Shown here piece by piece: positions 33,521 through 42,421 of a DNA stretch of 64,000 nt (its first letter is position 1; each line of letters begins with the position of its first letter). Origin of the DNA: Candidatus Villigracilis proximus (GTDB lineage: Bacteria > Chloroflexota > Anaerolineae > Anaerolineales > Villigracilaceae); contig JADKBB010000013.1 of NCBI GenBank assembly GCA_016715195.1, forward strand, positions 62,001 to 126,000, in the 5' to 3' direction. Below the pieces are notes generated by a model. The model worked only from the letters and a program-made list of their open reading frames with translations. It had not been told where the DNA came from and did no database searches. Position numbers and translations under genes: made by a program.

Positions 33521-33557
33521 TTGACAAAAATAAATACACGCTGTATATTTACAGCGT
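33521..33557 (+). promoter_or_regulatory. tetR-type promoter with overlapping operator
   Basis: TTGACA (33521-33526) and TATATT (33544-33549) are 17 bases apart. A perfect inverted repeat ACGCTGTA-4-TACAGCGT (33538-33557) covers the -10 box. This is the expected layout for auto-repression by the TetR-family protein encoded next. Confidence 0.85.
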
Positions 33558-33578
33558 AAAGTAAATCAGGAGCAAAAA

Positions 33579-34262
33579 ATGGTCAGACCAACACTTAAAA
33601 AACAGATACCCAATTTACAGGAAGCCATTACAGAAACAGCCTGGAAACAGATCGCTGAGACAGGCGCTGCAACTCTTTCTTTGCGTTCCATTGCTCGTGA
33701 ATTGGGCATTACAGCACCTGCCATCTACAACTACCATCCTGACCGTGACGCGCTCGTCACAGCCCTGATCGTGGACGCATACACCTCGCTGGGGGAGTCT
33801 CAACAGGCTGCAATTGATGTTTTGCCTGCTGATGATAACAAGGCGCGTCTACATGCGCTTGGGTTGGCCTACCGCGAATGGGCGATTACCTATCCCCAAC
33901 GCTATCTTTTGATTTTTGGCACGCCCATCCCGAACTATGTAGCTCCTGCAAACATCACTATGCCAGCCGCTGCCTGTGCTATTGTCCCGTTGAGAAATAC
34001 GTTGCAAGCCTTGTATTCAAAGAAGAAATTGAAGGTGGAACGCCTGTCTCCACTCACACCCGAACTTGAGTCCATGCTCGAAGCGTGGAAAAATTTTGGA
34101 GGCAATGCCGATGTCGAAGCGCTGTATCTAACCGCTGTCATCTGGAGCCGTGTGCATGGATTGGTCATGCTCGAGATCGGGCATCATGTCCCTCCGGTCA
34201 TTACCGATCCCGGCGAACTCTTCCGCCGTGAAATTGAAAACATCTTAATTCAATACCTGTAA
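33579..34262 (+). CDS. TetR/AcrR-family repressor with WHG-type C-terminus
   Basis: A 227-residue TetR-family regulator. Seen: N-terminal helix-turn-helix LSLRSIARELGITAPAIYNYHPDRDALVTALI, then an all-helical ligand domain with AYREWAITYPQRYLLIFGTP, typical of the WHG/TetR_C_13 group, and a C-terminal VIWSRVHGLVMLEIGHH. AGGAG lies six bases before the ATG. It leads a run of eight plus-strand genes for redox and detoxification proteins and probably represses them as well as itself. Confidence 0.92.
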   Translation: MVRPTLKKQIPNLQEAITETAWKQIAETGAATLSLRSIARELGITAPAIYNYHPDRDALVTALIVDAYTSLGESQQAAIDVLPADDNKARLHALGLAYREWAITYPQRYLLIFGTPIPNYVAPANITMPAAACAIVPLRNTLQALYSKKKLKVERLSPLTPELESMLEAWKNFGGNADVEALYLTAVIWSRVHGLVMLEIGHHVPPVITDPGELFRREIENILIQYL

Positions 34263-34295
34263 TCTCAAAATCATTAACCAACTTGTTCAACCCAG

Positions 34296-34312
34296 GTGAT
34301 GTGGCACATCAC
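34296..34312 (+). promoter_or_regulatory. 17-bp palindrome before the flavoprotein gene
   Basis: GTGATGTG-G-CACATCAC is a perfect palindrome with one central base, with CCAG/CTGG further out. It lies 37 bases before the flavoprotein start. It differs from the TetR operator, so a second regulator or a hairpin is possible. Confidence 0.4.
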
Positions 34313-34349
34313 ATCTGGTGGTCAATTGCTGCCAAAAATAAGGCGAAAA

Positions 34350-35668
34350 ATGAAAACACTAATTCTCGACGGTTCACATTTGAATGATGACACAAGCAGA
34401 CGTGTTCTCACCAGCTTGCAAGCCAATCTCGAAATTCCGGGCTGGGAAACTCAATCGGTTACCCTGCGCGATAAAAAGATCGGCGTATGTGCGGGTGATT
34501 TCTATTGCTGGATGCGCAGCCCCGGCTTATGCAACACCGATGACGATAACCGTATCATTGCAGAGCAGGTCATCCAAAGCGATCTGGTCATCCTACTTAC
34601 GCCCGTTACCTTTGGCGGTTTTTCTTCGCAGCTCAAGCGCATCATGGATCATCTCATCCAAAATATTTCGCCGTTCTTCACCACCATCAACGGCGAAATC
34701 CATCACCAAAAACGTTACGAACGCTACCCCAACATCCTCGTCATCGGTTGGATGGACAAGCCAGATACAAAAGCTGAATCCGTCTTTCGGCATCTCGTCC
34801 ATCGCATGTCCATCAATATGAATGCAGCAACGACAGTGTGCGGATTGGTAACTGGCACCCAGCCCGAAGAGGAGTTGACCACCCAAACCGGACTCTGGCT
34901 CGAAGCGATTGCCCGCGCATCATCCTCACCGATACCTGTTCTGCCAACTGAAAATTTTTCCTCCGCTGAAGCCACTCCCGTTCAACGCGCCGTGCTGCTG
35001 GTGGGAAGTCCGCGCACGCAGAAAAGCACATCCGCATCGCTGGGTGGTTATCTCTTTGAGCAGCTTGCAGAGCGCGGCGTTCAAACTGAGACAATCCAAC
35101 TCTACACGTCCATCAATTCCTCCGAGCGGACAAAATCCATGCTTGACGCCATTAATGGCGCAGACCTTGTTGTGCTTGCCTTCCCGCTTTATGTAGACAC
35201 CCTGCCCGCGCCCGTCATCTCTGCATTGGAGAAGATCGCGGAACATCGAAAATTGAATCACACACCCATTCGCTTTGCCGCGATCTCAAACTGCGGTTTC
35301 CCCGAAGCCAAACACACCGAAACAGCTCTTGCCATTTGTGCAGAGTTTGCCCGTCAAAACGGATTTTCGTGGATGGGTAGTCTCGCTCTCGGCGGCGGTC
35401 AAGGCTTGGTGGGCGGCACCCCGCTCAAAGATTGGATGGACGCGCGATCCCCATCAAGCAGGCGCTCGAACTCTCAGCCGCATCCCTTGCAGATGGGCAG
35501 CCCATTCCCCAATCCGCCCGCGACTTGATGGCAAAACCCATTATTCCCAATTGGTTATACAAAATGTTTGGCGGCTTTGGCTGGAAGCAGGCGGCAAAAC
35601 AATACGGCGTTCAAAAACAATTACGCGCCAAACCATATCAAAAAAATAAAGAAACCCAAAGGAGATAA
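34350..35668 (+). pseudogene. Two-domain NAD(P)H-dependent flavin oxidoreductase, frameshifted near the end
   Basis: About 440 residues in all. Domain 1 (residues 1-195) is a flavodoxin-like fold with LILDGSHLNDDTS, a Cys pair in GVCAGDFYCW and VILLTPVTFGGFSSQLKRIMD. Domain 2 (about 210-440) repeats the fold: LLVGSPRTQKSTSASLGGYL, VVLAFPLYVDTLPAPVI and ISNCGFPEAKHTETAL. The frame changes near 35433; restoring one T (GATTTGGATGG) joins it to GRAIPIKQALELSAASLADG in the next frame, ending at 35668. The ATG at 34350 is preferred over one at 34296. Probably reduces FMN, quinones or nitro compounds. Confidence 0.75.
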
Positions 35669-35671
35669 CCC

Positions 35672-36106
35672 ATGTATACCGTATCCATTACCCGTTTGAG
35701 AGTCCGTTCAATTTTTTATATGCCGCTGTTTCTGCTTCACGCCATGCGTACCATGACACAGGCGCAAAAAGCCGACGGCGTGGCTGGCGCGGAAACCCGC
35801 TTTGAAAAGAATAATGTCGTTTGGACAAAGACTGTTTGGAGTGACGAAACGCAGATGAAAAAATACCGTGGTTCGGGCGCCCACCAGATCGCAATGCGTA
35901 TGCTTTCAGAGATGTGCAACGAAGCCTCGGTGGCGCGTTGGCAGCAACCCGACGCCCAGTTGCCCGCCTGGGAAGAAGCACACCGCCGCATGTTGACCGA
36001 AGGCAAGTTGTCGAAGGTCAAACATCCATCGCCCTTACAGGTGGAAGGCCGTACCGCACCGGATATGATGCAGACGGGTTTCAAAATGCCCGCCCCACCC
36101 ATGTAA
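35672..36106 (+). CDS. DUF3291/ABM-like small protein
   Basis: A 144-residue soluble protein. Seen: SITRLRVRSIFYMPLFLLHAMRT, a helix with TMTQAQKADGVAGAE, VWTKTVWSDETQMKKYRGSG and HQIAMRMLSEMCNEASVARW. This matches small ferredoxin-like dimeric alpha/beta-barrel proteins (DUF3291 or antibiotic-biosynthesis monooxygenase-like). Activity is not known. It lies four bases after the flavoprotein frame end and eight before the hydrolase, so it is in the same operon. Confidence 0.65.
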   Translation: MYTVSITRLRVRSIFYMPLFLLHAMRTMTQAQKADGVAGAETRFEKNNVVWTKTVWSDETQMKKYRGSGAHQIAMRMLSEMCNEASVARWQQPDAQLPAWEEAHRRMLTEGKLSKVKHPSPLQVEGRTAPDMMQTGFKMPAPPM

Positions 36107-36113
36107 AGAGTGA

Positions 36114-36971
36114 ATGATGAATATTGCAAAGAATTGGATTTTCAATCATCCCGTTACTCGCCGCGTTAAAGACGGTTATTTTGAGAATGACGGCATCCGC
36201 CAGCATTATGTGACGTTAGGCGAAGGCAAGTTGATCGTGCTTATTCATGGCATTCCTGAGTTTTGGTATTCGTGGCGGCATCAGATCGAAGCGTTGTCGA
36301 AGCAATATCAGGTGGTGGCAATAGACCAACGTGGATTCAACGAATCGGGCAAGCCTGAATTGAAGGATGGTTACCGTGTGGAGAGGTTGGTGGAAGATGT
36401 TGCAGCGTTGATCAAGCATCTCGGACGGGAACAGGCTGTGATCGTTGGTCATGATGCGGGGGCGTGGCTGGCATGGCACTTTGCCGCCATTCATCCTGAA
36501 ATGACCGAGCGGCTCATCATCTTGAGCGTCCCACATCCAAACGCCATGCGCGAAGAATTGGCTGAGTATGGCGAGCAGCACCGCGCCAGTGGATACGCCC
36601 GCACTATGCAGAAGGAAGATGCCGGTCCGATTTTCCGTACCTGGCAGATTAGCCTGTTGTTGGATCGCGCCGCCCTGCCGTTGTATCTTGCCGCAGATGC
36701 AGGCACAGACCCTGATGCCATCACCTCGTTCTATCAGTTGAATTATCCGCGCGAGCCGTATGCATTGGATGAAAGTTTGCCATTGATCGAAGCGCCAACA
36801 TTGGTCATTCACGGCAAACGCGATAAATATTTATTGGCATCAGGTCATGAGCATAATTCGCGCTGGCTTAAGAACGAACCGAAAACTGTAATGCTGGAAG
36901 CAGATCATTTCGTGCATCAGGAAAAGCCGAACGAAGTGAATCAAATTATTTTGGATTGGTTGAAAGCGTAG
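36114..36971 (+). CDS. Alpha/beta hydrolase, epoxide hydrolase/haloalkane dehalogenase-like
   Basis: A 285-residue alpha/beta hydrolase. Seen: oxyanion motif HGIPEFWYSWRHQ, DQRGFNESGKP, nucleophile elbow VGHDAGAWLAWHF with Asp as nucleophile, a cap domain, the acid region VIHGKRDKYLL, and the final His in EADHFVHQEKP. This set favours an epoxide hydrolase or fluoroacetate/haloalkane dehalogenase over an esterase. It is soluble and part of the TetR-led cluster. Confidence 0.88.
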   Translation: MMNIAKNWIFNHPVTRRVKDGYFENDGIRQHYVTLGEGKLIVLIHGIPEFWYSWRHQIEALSKQYQVVAIDQRGFNESGKPELKDGYRVERLVEDVAALIKHLGREQAVIVGHDAGAWLAWHFAAIHPEMTERLIILSVPHPNAMREELAEYGEQHRASGYARTMQKEDAGPIFRTWQISLLLDRAALPLYLAADAGTDPDAITSFYQLNYPREPYALDESLPLIEAPTLVIHGKRDKYLLASGHEHNSRWLKNEPKTVMLEADHFVHQEKPNEVNQIILDWLKA

Positions 36972-37067
36972 ACAGCCATGCTTGAGAACAACAACACCCG
37001 GCGAAACCGTCACCCAAAATATCAAGACCAACTCTACCTTTGGAAAGCCCGGGAGGGATGATGTCTT

Positions 37068-38096
37068 ATGAACTATAAAAAAGTGGTGATCACAAAGTAC
37101 GGCGGCCCTGATGTTCTGCGTGTTGTGGAAGAGAACGAATTGCCCAAGCCTCAAAAAGGTGAGGTGCGAATAAAAACTCTAGCCACCAGCGCCTGCTTTA
37201 CCGATACGATGATAAGAAAAGGAATTTATTATGGCGTAAAACAAAAACCACCTTTTGCCCCCGGCTACGATATTGTGGGTGTGGTTGATGAACTCGGAGA
37301 AGGCGTAACCCATCTTCGGGTGGGGCAGCGGGTTGCTGAATTGACAGTCACTGGAGCATACTCTGAGTATCTGTGCATACCGGCAGCCAATTGCGTTCCT
37401 GTTCCTGAAACCGTGGATGCCTCAGAAGCGGTAAGCATGGTTCTAACTTACATGACCGCTTACCAAATGCTGTATCGAATCGCAAAAGTGAAACGCGGCG
37501 CTCGCATCCTTGTTCATGGCGCAAGCGGCGCAGTCGGCACGGCATTGATTCAATTGGGAACGCTTCACGGATTGGAAATCTACGGAACTGCATCTGCCAA
37601 ATCTGCCGAGCTGGTCTCAAGCCTTGGTGCAATCCCCATCGACTACCAAATGGAAGACTTCGTTCATCGTATTGAAGGACTCGATCCCAAAGGTGTTGAT
37701 GTGGTGTTCGATGCGATTGGCGGAGCGAACTTCAAACGATCCTTCCAGTGTCTGCGAAACGGCGGAATTCTGGTTGCGTACGGTTCCTACAATTCTGCGA
37801 TCGGCAAAGAGGGCAGCGCCATGCTCAGTTATACAACCCTGATGATTCGAAGTTCCCTGACGCCGGGCAAATCGGCTTCGATATATAGCATCGTGCCGTT
37901 CAAAGAAAAGCACCCTGATTGGTTCGCAGATGATCTCAAGGAACTTATGCACCTGCTGGAACAGGGAAAGATCAAACCGGTCATCTCAAAAAAATTATCG
38001 TTAACCGATGCCGCGAAAGCTCATCAACTTCTTGAGGCGCGCGGCGTTAACGGAAAAATCGTTTTACTTGCAAATGAACTCTCATCTATAAATTAA
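37068..38096 (+). CDS. Zinc-independent MDR-family NADPH:quinone oxidoreductase
   Basis: A 342-residue medium-chain reductase. Seen: GroES-like domain with PFAPGYDIVGVVDELGEGV, the Rossmann motif LVHGASGAVGTALIQLG (about residues 145-160) and C-terminal GVNGKIVLL. The zinc-ligand Cys/His set of alcohol dehydrogenases is absent, so it probably uses NADPH to reduce quinones or activated alkenes. It belongs to the TetR-led cluster, 96 bases after the hydrolase. Confidence 0.9.
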   Translation: MNYKKVVITKYGGPDVLRVVEENELPKPQKGEVRIKTLATSACFTDTMIRKGIYYGVKQKPPFAPGYDIVGVVDELGEGVTHLRVGQRVAELTVTGAYSEYLCIPAANCVPVPETVDASEAVSMVLTYMTAYQMLYRIAKVKRGARILVHGASGAVGTALIQLGTLHGLEIYGTASAKSAELVSSLGAIPIDYQMEDFVHRIEGLDPKGVDVVFDAIGGANFKRSFQCLRNGGILVAYGSYNSAIGKEGSAMLSYTTLMIRSSLTPGKSASIYSIVPFKEKHPDWFADDLKELMHLLEQGKIKPVISKKLSLTDAAKAHQLLEARGVNGKIVLLANELSSIN

Positions 38097-38112
38097 AAAG
38101 GACGGTAAAAAA

Positions 38113-38823
38113 ATGAAAAAAAACTTGTTTCAAAAAAATCTTCCCTGGGGAATAATGGCATTTCTGGCAGTTGGCGTCACGATCGTGGCTCTGGCTCCCT
38201 ATGTCACCCTCAACTCTGAGAACTTCAATAACGCCACAACGCGTTATGCAACTGAATCCACACTGCGATATGTCGGATTATTTGTCCACGCTTTTGCAGG
38301 CGGGATTGCGCTGCTGCTCGGCCCGTTTCAATTCCTTGATGGATTTCGCAAACGCCGACAGAATCTTCATCGCTGGATGGGACGCATCTATCTCGTATCG
38401 ATCCTGATCGGCGGACTATCGGCATTTATCATCGCCCCCGGCATGATCTCAGGACTCGTCGGCGAAGTTGGTCTGATGTCTCTTGCCGTTCTCTGGCTAT
38501 GGACAGGTTGGAATGCCTACAGCAGCATCCGCAAGGGTGATGTCAAATCTCATCGTGAGTGGATGATCCGCAGTTTTGCATTGACCTTCGCCGCTGCCAC
38601 GCTTCGTCTTTGGCTCGGCACTCTCATAGCCACACAACTGCCATTTTTGCAGACCAAGTACTCAGGCGACTTTGATGCGCTTTTTGTCGAAGTCTATCGT
38701 GTGGTGATGTGGTTGTGCTGGGTTCCAAATCTGATCGCCGCTGAAATGATTATCCAGCGCCGCCGTAAGCCACAAACGCTTTCATCAATTGGGCAAAATA
38801 GCCCGCAAACTCAAAATGTATAA
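38113..38823 (+). CDS. DUF2306 membrane protein
   Basis: A 236-residue protein with about six membrane helices. Seen: FVHAFAGGIALLLGPFQFLD, LHRWMGRIYLVSILIGG and SHREWMIRSFALTFAAATLR, the His/Arg signature of DUF2306. Function of the family is unknown; the paired His residues could bind heme. It lies 16 bases after the quinone reductase. Confidence 0.85.
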   Translation: MKKNLFQKNLPWGIMAFLAVGVTIVALAPYVTLNSENFNNATTRYATESTLRYVGLFVHAFAGGIALLLGPFQFLDGFRKRRQNLHRWMGRIYLVSILIGGLSAFIIAPGMISGLVGEVGLMSLAVLWLWTGWNAYSSIRKGDVKSHREWMIRSFALTFAAATLRLWLGTLIATQLPFLQTKYSGDFDALFVEVYRVVMWLCWVPNLIAAEMIIQRRRKPQTLSSIGQNSPQTQNV

Positions 38824-38844
38824 ATCAAAAAGGAAAAAATCATC

Positions 38845-39792
38845 ATGACTCAAAATAATTTGCACGTAGTTTTCGGTACAGGCGCACTCGGCAAGTGGAC
38901 AGCGCGCGAGTTGGTCAGGCTGGGCAAGCCCGTCCGTATGATCAGCCATTCAGGCAAAGCGGATGCGCGTATTCCCGCCGGTGTGGAAGTTGTCAAAGGC
39001 GATGCCTACGATACCAAAAATAACATCGAGGTCACCAAAGGCGCAGAAGCTGTTTATCAATGCGCTCAGCCGCAATATCACGAATGGACTGAAAAGTTTC
39101 CGCCCATGCAAAAAGCGATTTTGGATGCGGTTGCGGTCAATGGCGCGAAATATATTTCTGGTGACAATCCCTACATGTACGGCGATACCAACGGACAGCC
39201 TATCCGCGAAGATATGCCGTATCAGCCGCACACCAAAAAAGGCAGAGTCCGCGGGGCGATGGCAGATGCGGTGATGGAAGCGCATCGTGCGGGCAAAGTC
39301 CGTGCTGCGATTGGGCGGGCATCCAATTTCTTTGGCCCTGATGATAATGCCGTGACCTCTTTCGCTATTCGTCCTGCGCTGGCGGGCAAGGCAATTAACT
39401 TGCTTGGCAGAACAGACCAGCCGCATACATTTTCCTATATCGCCGATTTTGGAAAATTACTGGCAACGCTCGGCACACGCGAAGATACACTCGGACAGAT
39501 CTGGTTCGCGCCATCTCCCGCACCGGTTACACAAAATGACCTGGTCAAAATTATGGAAGAAGTGCTCGGACAAAAAGTTAAAGTCATGGCCGCAGGAAAG
39601 ATGATGCTGAGTATGCTCGGATTATTCGTGCCTGCCATGCGCGAATCAGTGGAAATGCTTTACGAATGGGATAAACCCTTCATCATGGATTCAAGCAAAG
39701 CCGAAAAAGCATTTGGCTGGAAAGGCACACCGCTCAAAGAAGCCATGCAGGCTACGATTGAATGGTGCAAGAGCGACCCCGGAAAACACTAG
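38845..39792 (+). CDS. NAD-dependent epimerase/dehydratase family protein
   Basis: A 315-residue extended SDR. Seen: Rossmann motif VVFGTGALGKWTARELV, AVYQCAQPQYHEW, SGDNPYMYGDTNGQPI near the active-site Tyr position, and GRASNFFGPDDNAVTSF. The SDR YxxxK is not clearly intact, so catalysis is uncertain and an atypical or NmrA-like role is possible. AAGGAAAAA lies before the start. It is in the TetR-led cluster. Confidence 0.83.
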   Translation: MTQNNLHVVFGTGALGKWTARELVRLGKPVRMISHSGKADARIPAGVEVVKGDAYDTKNNIEVTKGAEAVYQCAQPQYHEWTEKFPPMQKAILDAVAVNGAKYISGDNPYMYGDTNGQPIREDMPYQPHTKKGRVRGAMADAVMEAHRAGKVRAAIGRASNFFGPDDNAVTSFAIRPALAGKAINLLGRTDQPHTFSYIADFGKLLATLGTREDTLGQIWFAPSPAPVTQNDLVKIMEEVLGQKVKVMAAGKMMLSMLGLFVPAMRESVEMLYEWDKPFIMDSSKAEKAFGWKGTPLKEAMQATIEWCKSDPGKH

Positions 39793-39797
39793 GAGCG

Positions 39798-40262
39798 ATG
39801 ATGATGGTACTTATAAATTCTTTAATGGCTACGCTGCATCATATTTGCGCATTTACTTTAACGGCTTGTCTTGTATATGAGTTGATTGCCTTCCGTAAAG
39901 GGCTGGGCGTTGAAGAAGCACGCCGCATTCAAAAAGTGGATGGCTGGTATGGAATCTCCGCTGGCCTGCTTGTCGTCGTCGGATTGCTGCGTGTCTTCTT
40001 CTTTGAAAAGGGAGCGAATTATTATGGCGCCAACCCGATGTTTTGGATCAAGATGACGTTGTTTGTGATCGTTGGGCTGTTGTCTATTTATCCCACCATT
40101 CGCTACATCAAATGGAATTCGTTTCTTAACGAAAATAAAGCACCCGAGATTGCTGAGCAGGAATTCAAAAATATTCGTTTGTTGTTAGTGCTCGAAATCG
40201 TGGGGCTGGTACTAATTCTGTTCTTTGCTCCGGCAATGGCTCGCGCTATCGGGATGAATTGA
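39798..40262 (+). CDS. DUF2214 membrane protein
   Basis: A 154-residue protein with four membrane helices. Seen: LMATLHHICAFTLTACLVYE, ARRIQKVDGWYGISAGLLVV, FWIKMTLFVIVGLLSIYPTI and a last helix LVLEIVGLVLILFFAPAMAR; these match DUF2214. The ATG at 39798 has AGGAG just upstream and five bases separate it from the SDR gene. It ends the TetR-led cluster; its 3' end overlaps the convergent glycosyltransferase by 17 bases. Confidence 0.85.
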   Translation: MMMVLINSLMATLHHICAFTLTACLVYELIAFRKGLGVEEARRIQKVDGWYGISAGLLVVVGLLRVFFFEKGANYYGANPMFWIKMTLFVIVGLLSIYPTIRYIKWNSFLNENKAPEIAEQEFKNIRLLLVLEIVGLVLILFFAPAMARAIGMN

Positions 40263-41346
40263 TCGCCGCTTCCATATAATTTGAAAACTCATCCCGAAAT
40301 CTTTTGGATGAAAAGCGGGCCGCGTTCTCAAACGCGGCCTTGCTGTTTAATTTTATTCTTTCGGATTGAAGAACCGCTTCGATCAAACTACGGGACGTCT
40401 GCTCCTGAAACAACAAGCCGCTCATTCCATCCTGAACAATTTCTGCCGCGCCGCCTTTGCCATATGCAATGACCGGACATCCCGCCGCCTGTGCCTCGAC
40501 CATCGCAATGCCAAAATCTTCGACAGCCATGTAAATAAATCCCTTGGCGCGATTCATCAGGTCAGTCACAACTTCATCAGATTGATGACCTAATAATTTG
40601 ACATTATCTTTCGCAAGTTTTTGCAGGTGCGGCATTTCAGGCCCATCGCCAATGATAGACAGCGGAAGTTGCAACTCATTAAATGCGCGGATAATTTCAG
40701 CCGTCATCTTATACGGCACAAGCCGTGAAACATGCAGATAAAAATCGCCGCGTTCTTTTGCAGGAGAGAATCTATCTACATCCACTGGCGGATAAATCAC
40801 ATGCGAATCGCGCCCCCACGCTTGCTGAATCTTCTGTGCTGTCCAATGTGAGATGGCGAGCAGGTGATCGGCCCGGGATGCTGATTCTCTGTCCCAGCGG
40901 CGCAGCAGGCTCAGGGTTAAGCGGGCTGCGGCCCCGATCAGGGGCTTGTCCAAATGATGCAGATGTAAATAGTCATCCTGTAGGTGCCAGGCATATCTCA
41001 TTGGCGTGCAAACATACGAAATATGAATTTGATTCTTGTGAGTTTTGATGCCATGCGCCACCGCGTGCGAAATGGATAGCACTACATCATATTTGCGCAC
41101 ATCCATGCTTTCGATGGCGAGCGGCATGAGGGGCAGCAGTCCGCGATAGAGATGTTCAACACGCGGAATTTTTTGCAGGAACGAAGTTTTTACTTTGCGA
41201 TTTTCCAGCGGCGTGCCAGTTAGATTCTCTTTATTGTGAATCAGCGCGTGTAATTCTGCCTGTGGATACAAGCCGAGAATTTCCACAAGCTGTCTTTCAG
41301 CCCCGCCATAAATATTTAACCATTCGTGGACAATTGCAAGATTCAT
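40246..41346 (-). CDS. GT4-family glycosyltransferase
   Basis: A 366-residue GT-B enzyme. Seen: LAIVHEWLNIYGGAERQLVE (N-terminal acceptor domain), YVCTPMRYAWHLQDDYLH, FYLHVSRLVPYKMTAEIIRA and the donor-binding ExxxxxE region MVEAQAAGCPVIAYGKGGAAE. The ATG at 41346 is chosen over 41442, which would overlap the upstream gene by 47 bases and add a tail foreign to the family. It transfers a sugar from a nucleotide donor to a growing polysaccharide. It is the last gene of the minus-strand polysaccharide run. Confidence 0.9.
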   Translation of the reverse strand: MNLAIVHEWLNIYGGAERQLVEILGLYPQAELHALIHNKENLTGTPLENRKVKTSFLQKIPRVEHLYRGLLPLMPLAIESMDVRKYDVVLSISHAVAHGIKTHKNQIHISYVCTPMRYAWHLQDDYLHLHHLDKPLIGAAARLTLSLLRRWDRESASRADHLLAISHWTAQKIQQAWGRDSHVIYPPVDVDRFSPAKERGDFYLHVSRLVPYKMTAEIIRAFNELQLPLSIIGDGPEMPHLQKLAKDNVKLLGHQSDEVVTDLMNRAKGFIYMAVEDFGIAMVEAQAAGCPVIAYGKGGAAEIVQDGMSGLLFQEQTSRSLIEAVLQSERIKLNSKAAFENAARFSSKRFRDEFSNYMEAAINSSR

Positions 41347-41395
41347 AATGCCATCTTGGTTTTTAAGTTTTGGAATCTGTCTGAAAATTTTATAA

Positions 41396-42421
41396 TCATG
41401 AGACTCTTGAAAGAATTCTTGAAATTTTTCGCGCCGATTCATCCCATGTAAAAATTTTTGCTCTTTGTAATCCGCGCTCGCGCAGCGTGTTTGCGAGGGA
41501 TTTATTTTCCATGAGATTTTTTACAGCCTTGGTTAATTCATTTGCGTTGTGCGGATCAAAAAACAGCGCCGCGTTTCCAACTGTTTCTGGAAATGCAGTT
41601 GTGCTTGATGCGATGACCGGCGCACCGCAAGCCATGGCTTCGAGTGCTGTCAAGCCGAAGCCTTCATAAAGTGACGGGACGATGGCGGCGCTTGCGCCCG
41701 CGTAAAGCGCAGGCAGGTCTGTGTCGGAAATATAACCCAGCCATTTGATGTTATCTGACTCTTCAGGTTTACTGATTGCTTCGGCGAAAACAATTCCTTT
41801 TGTGCCTGTGATAATCAATAAGTGATCGTTTATTTGCGCCTGCTTCCATGCTTGAACTAAGATGCCTAAATTTTTTCGCGGTTCATGAGTGCCGACAAAA
41901 AGAAAGTATGGTTTGCCAATCCTATACTTTTCACGAACAGCATTTATGGAGTTCTGTGTTTGTGCTTCGAAAGGTTTTCCAACGCCATTTGGAATGACAC
42001 AAATTTTTTCATCAGAGATTTTCAAATTGACTTTCAATCTGTCCCGTGAAAAATTAGAAACTGTAATAATTAACTTTACTCGTTTTGCTAAAATCTTCCA
42101 TGAGAGTCTGGTCCATGCCGCGAAGGCAGGGCGAAACCATTCAGGGTGATCGAAGACGCTCGCGTCGTGTATGGTGATTACTTGATTGGAAATTGTCCAC
42201 GGGCCGGCGTTGGCGGGTGACCATAGAATTTCGTTTTTCTGAATTTTCATTGGGAGAATGACTTGTTCCCATAAATGTCCCGAGACTTGTCCCAATGCTT
42301 TATCAGGCACAATGATGCGCGGATTTGGCTTCATACGCATGCTGATTTCATGCGCATATCGTTCCACGCCAGTGATGCGGCGTGTGAAGCATCTGCCATT
42401 AACCGAAATTTCATTCGTCAC
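41396..42421 (-). CDS. GT4-family glycosyltransferase
   Basis: A 341-residue GT-B enzyme. Seen: RRITGVERYAHEISMRM, HLWEQVILPMKIQKNEILWSP, YFLFVGTHEPRKNLGILVQA and the donor-site motif PSLYEGFGLTALEAMACGAPVIASS. The wording recalls mannosyltransferases of the GT4 family, but the sugar cannot be told. The start overlaps the upstream polymerase-like gene by 11 bases. Confidence 0.92.
   Translation of the reverse strand: MTNEISVNGRCFTRRITGVERYAHEISMRMKPNPRIIVPDKALGQVSGHLWEQVILPMKIQKNEILWSPANAGPWTISNQVITIHDASVFDHPEWFRPAFAAWTRLSWKILAKRVKLIITVSNFSRDRLKVNLKISDEKICVIPNGVGKPFEAQTQNSINAVREKYRIGKPYFLFVGTHEPRKNLGILVQAWKQAQINDHLLIITGTKGIVFAEAISKPEESDNIKWLGYISDTDLPALYAGASAAIVPSLYEGFGLTALEAMACGAPVIASSTTAFPETVGNAALFFDPHNANELTKAVKNLMENKSLANTLRERGLQRAKIFTWDESARKISRILSRVS

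Noticed and set aside
40250..40296. Terminator between the DUF2214 gene and the converging glycosyltransferase
   Set aside because: An 8-bp stem with a 31-base loop and only a weak T-run; too poor to claim as a terminator.
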